Source: Citrus sinensis (taxonomy: Eukaryota > Streptophyta > Magnoliopsida > Sapindales > Rutaceae). From it: a stretch of 64,000 nt of DNA. Shown here piece by piece: positions 13,001-22,991 of this stretch (within the stretch, counting starts at the first letter, position 1; each line of letters starts with the position of its first letter). The position numbers and the translations under genes are program-made. The DNA lies in NCBI RefSeq assembly GCF_022201045.2, contig NC_068564.1, positions 22,349,001 to 22,413,000 of the forward strand. The letters run 5' to 3'. The notes beneath the pieces were generated by a model. The model was not told where the DNA came from. It searched no databases and worked only from the letters and a program-made list of their open reading frames with translations.

Positions 13001-16000
13001 AGTGTAGCTTACAGCCAGGGATAATTTTAGTTTTTTTATGTAATATGTGCCGACTTGGTTATTATTACTTATTTTAAAACTTTTATTAAATAAACACATG
13101 CACAGACTACATGAGATTTGAACTCAAGACCTAAGTTTTGGTAAGGCTGCCCACTGGCTAGTGGAGCTAGGCCTTTGCCTCGGTTGTTATTTCTAGATTT
13201 TCTTTAAATAGTATGAAATAGAACTATAGAAAATTACATCATGTTATTGCTTTTTAATTCTGTTTTTTGGCCAACTCTATAGGCTAAACCCTGAAAGGAT
13301 TGGTGGGGACTTCAAGCAAGAAGTTCAGGTATGCAGATAATTCTAGAATTGGATGGCTATTTGGAATACTTTAACAATTTGCATATTATTAATATCATCT
13401 TCTTTAACTTATGATTGGTGGCTTAATTTCTGCAGGTTCATGGTGGTTTTTTAAGTGCATATGATTCAGTCAGAATAAGGATCATCTCCCTGTTAAAACT
13501 GTCAATAGGTTTTAAGTAAGTTGTCCTTAAATCTAATTATCTTATCCTGAAATCTAATATATCACACCATTGAAATCTGAACTTCTTTTGACAAAGAATC
13601 TCCTCTCTGTTTCTTTTTGCAGAGATGATAGTGCTGGACCATTGGACAAGTGGCATGTTTATGTGACTGGTCATAGTTTGGGTGGTGCATTAGCCACCCT
13701 CTTTGCCCTTGAACTTTCATCAAGTCAATTAGCAAAGTGAGTTATTTTGCTACAACTAAACTAAAATTCAATTCCATAGGACCCAAACTGCTGAGGTTGA
13801 CTGCGAGAATCCTTTTTGTCTTTAATGCTCTATTCGAAGCCCTTTTTTTTGCATAAGTTGATTAGCAATTGGTTAGAATTCAAAAATGAGAAATAATCTG
13901 GTTCCAATTTTATTAGTTGATTAGCAATTGGTTAGAATTCAAAATTGAGAAATAATGTGGTTCCAATTTTATTGCCAGTGAAGCTGTTATACTTTAAATA
14001 ATGATTTATTGATTTATTTTATATTATTGCGAATGCTGAAGAACATCATAATCAAAGTCATGCTAAACAAATACTGGGCCCCCAAAAAAAAAATTAAAAA
14101 AATTACTGAACATATGAATACCTGGAAGTATAGTTTGAGTTTAATACCTTGGTAATGTCTTCACCAGGTGGTAAATACGAGTTGTTTCTTCCTGATTGAA
14201 CAGTAATTGGTCGTATTTCAGGAAATCAGTTTTATGACATGAATTTGAGATGTCTTGAATAAACTTAGAAATTCCTGAATCATATTATTGCTGATAAACC
14301 ATATGTGTTTTGTGATTTCTTATCTACATCATTTTTGTCTGCATTAGGCAAGGAGCAATATTTGTGACCATGTATAACTTTGGATCTCCTAGAGTTGGTA
14401 ACAAAAGATTTGCTGATGTTTATAATGAGGTAATGACACACTTTTTAAGATTTTAAAGTTCTTTTCAGTTATTTGCTAATTTTCTATATGCTGATCTGTG
14501 GCTAGCTTCTGTTTTCATTATGGCTTACAACTGTTGAGGTCGTCTTGCTTTCATATCTAAAGTTGTGGACATTAAAATATGTTCAGTCATGTCTAAATGT
14601 CCTTCAATACTCATGTTTACAGAAAGTTAAAGATAGCTGGAGAGTTGTAAATCCCAGAGACATAATACCAACAGTTCCGCGCTTGATGGGCTATTGCCAT
14701 GTTGCTCAGCCCGTGTATCTGGTTGCTGGAGAGCTAAAAGATGCTTTGGTGGGTCATTTATTCAGTTCCATTCTCTTTTTAAATCTCAAATTACATGGAG
14801 CATTCTCCAAGTTGCATGAATTTTCCTTGGGATAGATACTGTATGCCGCACAAATATAGGGTTAAAACAATTGTCATATTAACTAAGTTTATGATTCGGC
14901 TGCTTAGTTGTCATGTCACTTATTAATAAATCTAGTTGATGTGTTTAAAGAGAAAAAAAAATAGTTTCACTGCTAAAATATGTTGATTTTACCTTAAAGA
15001 AACGAGCCTTTTCTACGTTATAATATGCAGCTTTCTGATGTTAGAACTGCAGCAATTGTGGAACCATAAGTAAAGCAGTTTCATTTGCTTTGGTTCTTCT
15101 TCCAATAAATTTAAAACCACTTCTTCCTGGCACTATCTCATTAATTTCCTGTGCAATTCGCATATTAGTTAAATTGGAATTAGTCAATATGTGCAGTCTG
15201 AAATGGTACATATTATAGGCTCTAAAATCTTCTTTTTCTTGTTTCCTGCATACCCAGTACATTACTCTTAGCTAATGAATGCAGCTACTTCTTTAAAAAT
15301 GTGCTGTGCAGGCTGCTATGGAGGTTTTAAAAGATGGTTATCAAGGTGACGTGATTGGGGAGGCCACACCTGATGTTCTCGTCAGTGAATTTGTACGTTT
15401 CCTGTCTTTTGATTATTTATTTATTTTTTATCTTAAATCTCGACTAAGATTATCCTAGAGGTATTGAATGCCGAATTATGAGTTGATAGATATCACATTA
15501 CTTTCCTATGTAGTCTTTATAAAAACTCACAAAACAAGCATGGGTTTCTCATTTTCTTCACTTTTGTATGCTGTTGCTTGAAAACAAGAGAAGTCCCATT
15601 GACTCTTCTTGTGCTTTTCTTGACAGAATTAAGAAATCTGTCTGCATCAATAAACTTTTAAGCTTTTATGTCCCCTTTATCCTTGAAAACAATGTGTCTA
15701 ACCAGTTATTAGATTGCGGGGTGAACTAAATAATGCATGTATAAATATTGAATTAATGCTAAATGCAGTATATGATCCTGTTGTGTAACCTCTGCGGAGG
15801 CTGGGTTAATGATGCCTCATACGGGAAAATTGTTCTACTGTGTGATTTGTTGTTATTGTATGCCTCACTTAATTATTCCTTGACATAAAGGGCAGCTGAC
15901 ACTGCACCAGTAGTTTATATTCATTTCACAGTTGCTTTGTGGTTTCTGATTCTTGGTGATTGAGAACATTTTTGCAGATGAAAGGTGAGAAGGAACTTAT

Positions 16001-16383
16001 TGAAAAGATATTGCAAACTGAGATAAATATATTTCGTGCAATTCGAGATGGAAGCGCACTTATGCAGCATATGGAGGATTTCTATTACATATCACTCTTA
16101 GAGGTATAGAATATCAAGTTAGACAAGTATTAACATTCTTTTTTGAATCCTTAAAGAGTTATTTTGATAGGCACTCCGCTGCAAGTACAAAAATTGAATC
16201 CCTTTCTAGTTTCCTTTGATTCAAATTGAAAGTCCATTTAAATGTTTTTATCTACATTGCCCATACACAGTTAACCAGTCAAATTGTGTGATGTTAATAT
16301 CAAATTTTGTTTTTCTTCTTCAGAATGTGAGAAAATATTACCAACCTGCAGCTGTGTCTCAGAGTGAAGAAAGCAGCGCTTGA
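8452..16383 (+). CDS. Chloroplast-targeted C2-domain + class-3 lipase (18 exons, 866 aa)
   Basis: Predicted alpha/beta-hydrolase acting on acyl lipids, probably in the plastid. Exons: 8452-8769, 8844-8902, 9085-9166, 9361-9428, 9792-9861, 10266-10347, 10506-10570, 11091-12122, 12262-12324, 12408-12454, 13283-13328, 13436-13515, 13623-13736, 14348-14429, 14623-14748, 15312-15392, 15978-16103, 16324-16383; all frames join. Residues 1-80 are Ser/Leu/Lys-rich like a transit peptide. A C2 domain follows at about 128-245 (GTSDPYVIMELDG, TWNEDFTI). A large exon (residues about 249-592) holds an acidic, Ser-rich linker and a helical region. The lipase domain has VAFRGTEQ, GHSLGG with Ser689, and likely Asp749 (NPRDIIP) and His762 (GYCHV). 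It resembles a protein I recall as At4g13550. ATG 8452 was chosen because the in-frame ATG at 8263 adds 63 untypical residues. The exact lipid substrate is unknown. Confidence 0.92.
10016..10064. repeat. (AT)n microsatellite in lipase intron 5
   Basis: About 24 uninterrupted AT dinucleotides within intron 5 of the lipase gene (9862-10265). It is a likely length-polymorphic locus and has no coding effect. Confidence 0.95.
12455..13282 (+). other. Large intron 10 of the lipase gene with repeat-like inserts
   Basis: This 828-bp intron is the site of several short open frames that have no family features. The part 13090-13190 (GAGATTTGAACTCAAGACCT and the following TAGTGGAGCTAGGCC) reads like a fragment of a common dispersed plant repeat, but no element ends could be defined. 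Confidence 0.4.
13857..13974. repeat. 59-bp tandem duplication in lipase intron 13
   Basis: Two head-to-tail copies (13857-13915 and 13916-13974) of GTTGATTAGCAATTGG followed by the same sequence through CCAATTTTATT. They differ at only a few positions, so the event is fairly recent. It lies between the exon carrying the catalytic serine and the next exon and does not touch the splice sites. Confidence 0.9.
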
Positions 16384-16953
16384 ATCAGCTAGGAATGGCA
16401 TGGTATGGCTCAGGGCCAGCGGCCAAGTTTACCATAAAACTTGACTTGGTCAGTGTTGCAAGTGTTATCAGTCAAGCGGTGTAGCTGGAATTGTAAATCA
16501 GCAATCATGTGTAAAGTTGTACAGTCACTAATCTTCTTTAACTTTATTCTTTATATGCTGGCTTTCATAGGATGCAAAGGGGCACCAATAATTGGTATGG
16601 TTAAGAAGACATGTAATTTTGGGGAAAAAAAATATCTTTTAGACTATCTGTAATCTTCTTTGACTGATATATGTCGTTTACAGGCTTCACTTGTGATTTT
16701 GTTATTCTGTCTGGTTTGCATTTGAAGTTCTTAATAATGGTCAAGAACACACTAAAAGGTTAACTGGGGGATAAAAAAAATGAAAGCAAACGGACAGCAA
16801 AAGTTGCCTAATAAGATAGGCAAAGGATAAACTTCTGAAACAAGATCATATATCACAGTTTCAGAATATTCACAATGCAAAGTGATGCATTATTAAAGAA
16901 TGGAAATTTCCAAAAATGCAAGAGGCCGCAAATAAGCAAATCACACATGTCAA
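16384..16953 (+). other. Lipase 3' flank, probable 3' untranslated region
   Basis: Sequence directly after the TGA stop up to about 16750 is likely 3' untranslated region. It is less AT-rich than the intergenic DNA, and near 16733 there is AATAATGG, a loose poly(A)-signal match. No gene is seen between it and the tandem duplication that follows. Confidence 0.35.
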
Positions 16954-17414
16954 TTGCAACCATTAAGGAATATATACTGAACTTGATGGTGAATGAACTG
17001 CAAATAATTATCAGAAACCATTTTTAATGGCAAAATGAATGCAGATTCAATTACGCAAAAAAGTCTCGCGACAACTTATTTATTATCGTGCACATCACAT
17101 ATCAATTTTATGGAAACGTTCTTGGATGTTAGATCAAGGACATATCATGATAACAAAAACTTCTATTAGAAAGAAAGAGCTTTTTTGCAACCATTAAGGA
17201 ATATATACTGAACTTGATGGTGAATGAACTGCAAATAATTATCAGAACCCATTTTTAATGGCAAAATGAATGCAGATTCAATTACGCAAAAAAGTCTCGC
17301 GACAACTTATTTATTATCGTGCACATCACATATCAATTTTATGGAAACGTTCTTGGATGTTAGATCAAGGACATATCATGATAACAAAAACTTCTATTAG
17401 AAAGAAAGAGCTTT
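16954..17414. repeat. 231-bp tandem duplication, nearly identical copies
   Basis: Copy 1 spans 16954-17184 and copy 2 spans 17185-17415. The unit begins TTGCAACCATTAAGG and ends AAGAAAGAGCTTT. By eye the only internal difference is one base (CAGAAACC versus CAGAACCC), so duplication was recent or the copies are being homogenised. It lies between the convergent lipase and SMAP1-like genes, possibly inside a 3' region. No open frame is present. Confidence 0.93.
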
Positions 17415-17415
17415 C

Positions 17416-18452
17416 ACTATGAACCACAGGTCCATCCTACACAAAACTGAGGCCTCCACAGAAAGATCAAGCATTTGAAAGATATTTCATAAAACTACGT
17501 ATAATCCATTCTTATTGTCGGTCAGTCGACACTGGAAACCACAAATGATCCTACATCAAATTATCCCTTCAAAAACATCCTGAAAATGAAGTCATGACCA
17601 CTAATGCCAACAAAGATGCAACCTCAGTATCCTAATATCCCTCAGAATGCACCAAATAAACTAATGATTTGCCGTGAGATTTCCTCAAGTTCTTAAGAAG
17701 ACATCAAACAAGACACCTAAACCTAATCCATTTCCAAAACTGAAACCACAGACAACATATATCTGACCAAATCAGAATGTAGATATCTACATCTATGTTC
17801 CCTCTTGATTTTCTAATAGTTCCAACATATCAAGCACACGTCAAGAAACCCAAAGTCAATCTCAACTCACATCACAGTGTATGTTCATTAGAAGATGTAA
17901 CCAAAAGATTTGTCCATATAATATGCAACACGAACAAGCCCCACAACAATTGAATGCTCAGGAACACCATTGTTGTCTACAATTCACATCGTATGTCTAC
18001 AATCAAGGCTAAGACATTATCGACATCAGAAATTACCACCTCAAATCACTTTTTGGATGAACCCAAAAAGGCCTTCTCAAAATTGCCATTTTTCAATTGC
18101 TATTACTAAATAATAACCCCAAAATTTTCATGATTATTATTGTTGTACATTAAATAAAACCTAAAAAATACTAAGAAAGATAATAGTTTTCTCACGCAAG
18201 CCTAAATTAACATCACAGATGCCCTAATTGGAGAAATTTAAATTCATAGAACAATAAAACAACCAACAAAATTCAAATTAAATAAAACTCCATATGCATT
18301 TAATAATCAATCAGTCACATATGCTCTTGTTTCCCTTGTATTTTGCCAACAGAAAATATCAAACAAGAAACAAGTGTCTGATGAGACTGAAGAAAACGAG
18401 AAAAAAAAAGAAGCAAAACCCTAAATTGGTCACAGATACGATGTCGTTTGGG
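17416..18452. other. Intergenic or 3' region of the SMAP1-like gene
   Basis: No coding region is supported. The sequence between 17420 and 18000 is of moderate AT content, and parts may be 3' untranslated sequence of the minus-strand small gene. The longer plus-strand frame at 18294-18800 is only the antisense of that small gene. Confidence 0.4.
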
Positions 18453-18641
18453 TTAATTGATGTCGGCATCATCGAAATCGTCCTCGAACTTGTTGAAAAA
18501 GTCGGCGTCGGCGAGCTTGTTGTCGATGGAGATGACGCCCTCGCCGAAGATCTCCAGTGGGTCGACGTCGTCAACGTCCATCGCTACCGTGGCTCCCTGA
18601 TCCTCCATATCTCCGAAGAATTCCATCTGCATCGGCCTCAT
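18453..18641 (-). CDS. SMAP1: Small acidic protein, SMAP1-like (62 aa)
   Basis: A single-exon 62-aa protein starting MRPMQMEFFGDMED and ending FEDDFDDADIN. It is rich in Asp, Glu and Phe, with the conserved core VDPLEIFGEG, then NKLADADFFNKF. This matches the F/D-rich domain of Arabidopsis SMALL ACIDIC PROTEIN 1 (At4g13520), a nuclear protein required for normal response to the synthetic auxin 2,4-D and linked to the COP9 signalosome. The ATG at 18641 is preceded directly by 16 A residues on the coding strand. The neighbouring lipase and the AMT1 gene also have relatives next to SMAP1 in Arabidopsis, which supports orthology. The orthology itself is inferred from memory. Confidence 0.85.
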   Translation of the reverse strand: MRPMQMEFFGDMEDQGATVAMDVDDVDPLEIFGEGVISIDNKLADADFFNKFEDDFDDADIN

Positions 18642-18799
18642 TTTTTTTTTTTTTTTTGGTTTTTCTTTTTCCCCCTTCTCTCTCCAGTGACGGAATCGAA
18701 GGAGCGGGAGAATAATAATAAACTACGATGTCGTTTTTCACTCCCACTCTCTCCTGTTGGCCCAGTGTTTGAGGAATTTACAAAACGTCCCCTAATTTA

Positions 18800-20187
18800 A
18801 GTTTTTAAATTTATTATTTTTGTTTTTATTACTTTATATTTTTCATCCTAATTCTGATCATTTTATTCCGGTTATCAATAAATCATACGTCCAGTTTCAC
18901 ATTAATAACATCATATCATTTATTCCAATCTTAAATGTAAATTACATTTGTGCCAACCTCCTTCCATTGTATTGATTTTGCCCTATGATATCTTTATCTA
19001 ACTAATCTATTTGTCAATAAACACTAATCTCTTTTTATCTTTGTTATTAATCTTTTCGTTTAAAAACAAAGTTGTTTAACCACTCAATCTATTACTTTGA
19101 GCCCCCATAAAATATTGTGGAGGCTTAATTCCTTCATCAATTATTAAAATAATTGAATGAAAGTAATTTTTTTCATCTAAATGAAGTAGATATCTTTTAA
19201 ATATTAAAGATGGTTAAAATTTGATGTAAACTCATCAAACCTACTAATTCAATAATTTAAAATCACAAAATAAGCATCCTAGCTAATTTTTAGCTCATTT
19301 ACAATATACATCAAGAACTCTGCTCATATAAAATATCTTGAATAACATATTTGCAACAATAATAACAAATCTTTAATAGTAATAAATCACCAATAAAAAA
19401 TATGTTCAAAATAATCACAAAACCAAGTATAGGAAACTTTAAACATTATAATTATTCCTATCAATCTTCTCTACTATGATATTCTCACTTTATTAAATTT
19501 TGTTAAAGAGAGGATACTACCAACATATTAAAAAAAACACAATTTTTAATATATTAAAAATTATATTTTTTTGTATTTTATTGATATCATCATTTTAACA
19601 AAGTGAGGATATCCTCACTAGATAAAGACTATACATACATACGTACATACGTGCAAATATATGTGGGGGGACTTACAATTTACTATTTGTTCCTCAATCT
19701 AAAATAATAACACAATTTAAAAATATCTAAAATAACAACCAATAAAAATTTTTTTTTTTATATTCTGAAACAAAATAGTCATTTTGTGCATATTTTATTA
19801 GATTTTGAAAAAAGCAAAATATTTTGTGAATTTCAGGTAAAGAGTTAAAAAAATATATGTTGATATATTTTTAATATAAAAACGAAACATTCTTCACGGA
19901 GAATGTTTTCAAAGGAAATGCATACATTTTTCAATTTTCAAACAAAATAAATGCATATCATAATATTATTCTATTTATTATATAACTAATATAATATCTT
20001 AGATGTATTGTAAATTTTCCCCTCCAAAAATAATCTTAATTTGGTTTTTTTGGAAAAAAAAAAAGGGCTTAAATATTAGTTAAGTTCGTGCCTTTGGGAA
20101 AGATAGATTTATGTCTCGAGTGGAGACGAGAATCTAAATCTGAATGGAGAAGATAAAAGGAACGTGGCAAATGGACAGCACAAGCTA
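18800..20187. other. AT-rich intergenic stretch
   Basis: No gene is supported. Around 19470-19625 two partly complementary blocks (TTCTCACTTTATT and, on the other side, AACAAAGTGAGGATATCC) suggest a small, decayed inverted-repeat element. Short TACG/TACA repeats lie near 19632-19655. The last part probably holds the promoter of the following membrane-protein gene. Confidence 0.4.
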
Positions 20188-21592
20188 ATGGAGAATGGTC
20201 TTCTCCACACTTCTTTACCACCATCACAGAGACCCATCATCAGCTGCTGCTGCTGCTCCATCTTCTTCGTCCCTCATCTTCATTTTTTACAACTCAAAAC
20301 CACCTCCCATTTTCATCATCATCTTCGTCTCTCATTTGCCCTCTCCCCCAAGTCCAGCAAGTGGGACTCCAATGCTGGCCGCAACTTCAACTTCAGCTTC
20401 AGCGAAGAAAACCAAGAGGAAGAGGAAGAAGAAGAAGAAGAAGAGCAAAGCTCTACTGGGAATGTAAAGAAGAAAAAGAGGAAGAAAAGAAAGTGGTGGT
20501 CTAAGAACCCGCCTCCAAAGCTTAACAAGAAAAGGGCTGCGATTATTTTCGATGAAGCCGTTGGAAGTATCTTGATTTTTAAGGTAAATTTTCTCAGTTA
20601 CCCTTTTGTTTTTTTAATAATTTTTATTGTTTGTTTTATATTGTATATCTCTGTTCAGCTATAAATGCCATATTGCTTGGGATTACTCATTCATTTCCTA
20701 AGCGATAGCATGCACGTTTGTAGGGCATTGTCTATATGTCCGAGTGAAAATTGCATCAAATCATTTATAATCGTTCGTTTGTCATGTACTTTCTTCTGAT
20801 GGATTTCGGTTACATAACGTCTGTTACTCGGATTCGTCCACTTAATATGAGACATCAGAGTCATAAAGAAACCATATTGGTTGTTCAAATGGTAGGTTGG
20901 ACATTCTTGTAATTCTGACATGTGCAAGTACTTTTATGCCTATGGGTTTGGAGCAGGTGTTCAAGTCCTTTGGTTGGTTCCTTCCCGTCGTCGTCATCTC
21001 CTATATGCTAGCTTCTGGCCTTAAAGCTTTCCTTATGACATTTGGATTCTACCTTGTGCTGTCGTTACTGTTGTTAGCATTTGAGAAATTGTGGGGAATG
21101 ACGCACTGGAAGCCTATAGGCAAGTCCAGAGTGAGGAGAAAAGCATCCTCCATGTATGCTAGTAGAGTTCAGATGGAAGACAGAGAAGTAGAAGAAGCCC
21201 AGGATGCCACAAAGGAAAAGATGGATACTCCATCTTGGGTGGGTAGTAATAATGGTCCAGTTAATAAGGGAACCCAAGATGTGCCTGACTTTGGTGGATG
21301 GGATTTTCTGGATGAAGCAAGACCAATGCAAGGGACATCTCGAGTGACAAGTGAATCACAAACGACCGAGGAGGAAATATTAAGCGGCAATGGGAGAAGA
21401 GTGCCTAGAAAATCACAAACGACCAAGGAGAAAAAATTAAGCGGGAATGGGAGAAGAGAGACGAGTAAATCACAGAGGACTGAGGATGACAAGGTAGGTG
21501 GGAATGGGAGAAGAAGTGACATACCCTTGCTAATAAGATTGCTGATTGCCGTATTCCCATTTATAGGTTTCTGGGCTAAGATGTTTTGGTGA
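20188..21592 (+). CDS. Uncharacterised plant transmembrane protein (2 exons, 343 aa)
   Basis: Exons 20188-20583 and 20957-21592 join in phase at AAG|GTAAAT and GAGCAG|GTG. Residues 1-70 are Ser/His/Phe-rich and could be a plastid transit peptide. They are followed by a run of ten Glu, a Lys/Arg-rich stretch, and KRAAIIFDEAVGSILIF. Exon 2 opens with two adjacent hydrophobic segments (about residues 133-180, GWFLPVVVISYML and FYLVLSLLLLAFE). A hydrophilic region with three 19-aa repeats follows (SQTTEEE..SGNGRR type, 21356-21520), then a C-terminal hydrophobic helix (LLIRLLIAVFPFIGFW). Its position next to SMAP1 and the lipase matches a transmembrane gene I recall near At4g13530. Function is unknown. 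The first in-frame ATG (20188) was used. Confidence 0.8.
21356..21520 (+). repeat. Three in-frame 57-bp coding repeats
   Basis: Units start at 21356, 21413 and 21470, each encoding a 19-residue module of the form SQ(T/R)T(E/K)..SGNGRR. The period is exactly 57 bp, so the reading frame is kept. The third unit is the most diverged. They lie in the hydrophilic part of the membrane protein. Confidence 0.9.
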
Positions 21593-22991
21593 ATTGCCCT
21601 GATCAAGCTTGAACTTGGACCATCAGTTCGTTTGATTTTGCTTCAAATTGCTAAGCTTGAGTCACCAAATCTGAAGGGGTTGTTTGTTTATGTTCTTGCT
21701 TCACCATTTTTCACCCGGTTGAAAATTTGAAACCATGATCAAATTGTTCTTCCATCAAGGTCCATTTGCTCACAAATAATCCTTATCGTGGTTCATTCAA
21801 GAGCCAAGTTCTTTTACCTCTCTGGTGACAGTGGAGCTGTTTGAAGGTTTTCATGTTTTTATTTTGAGAATTTTCCTCATCAAGCAATTTGGTCCTATTC
21901 GTGGTAAGAGATTTAGATTCATCCATACTTGTAAAGATATATTCTTTGAGTAGGATACATGAGATATAGTAATATATGTCTTGCGGTTTCCCTTTCTTTT
22001 CCACTTATTAGAGAGAAAAGGAGAAAAATTTTATTTTGATCTGAGGGTCTTTCTAAATGTCCACTGCATTCTTAGATAATCAGTTTGGTCCATCAAACAT
22101 GAATCGTTTTATATCGGTACATGCTGGAAATTGAGTGCCGAATCTTCCAACAAGTAGCGTTGTTTACTCCATAAGTAGCTACATCACCGCATTCTATCAT
22201 TATCACTCGAGGATGCTCATCGATTATCAGCTCATGACCTATCATACTTCTGAAGCTTTTTTCCCCGGAAAATGCAGAAAATGGGAATATAAGCACAATT
22301 TTTTTCTGGTATTTTAATGTTGTTTAATCTCACTCTTCAATTCTTTTCAGTTGCTGTGGCAAGTCTTAGCCTGATTTTATTTTCTATATTCCCTCTGAAT
22401 AAAATGGATTGCAGCCCCTCTTTTTCCCAGCGAGTTGTTTAGGGCAACAACTGGGGCAACTCTTTGCAGAGGAATATTACCAATTTCATTCTGCTGTCAA
22501 TTGCCCCTCAACCATGATCAACGAGGAACAATTGGGAGTTGTTAATTATATATACCCATTGCTGTATTGCAATGTTGCATCCATTTGGTTATGAAGATTC
22601 AAAGAGGTTTATTAACTCCAAGGGATGCAGATAGCAAATGTTGATATTGCTTCACCACTAAAACACATCAGAAGTTATTGGTTTTGGAATATGGAATGTT
22701 TAATGTCTCCAAAAGCAGAAGATTGAACAAGTTTTACAAAGTGCAATCTGTAGGAACAGAGTTCTTAGAACACTTATAAAAAAATAAAATAACATAAATT
22801 ACGAAGTTGCACTTGCGCACAGGGTACATTTTTCATTCTCCACCCCAAGCCTCGTTTCAAATTAATTCACATTTGATAAAGAATCAATAAACCTCCAAAA
22901 GAATGTTAAAATTACACAAAGAATGTTAAAACTACACAAAGAATTCTCGCATCCAAGACTCAGCTATAGCTAAACAGAAGAAAAATCTTTG
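21593..22991. other. Region between the convergent membrane-protein and CtpA genes
   Basis: It probably contains the 3' untranslated regions of both genes. No further coding region, RNA gene or element with defined ends was recognised. A short direct repeat (ACACAAAGAATGTTAAAA-type) occurs near 22896-22940, just beyond the CtpA stop codon. Confidence 0.45.

Noticed and set aside
18294..18800. A 168-codon plus-strand frame over the SMAP1-like gene
   Set aside because: It is the antisense of the conserved small acidic protein and ends in poly-Phe from the T-run.
21074..21606. Two minus-strand frames of 85 and 145 codons
   Set aside because: They are antisense to exon 2 of the membrane protein gene.
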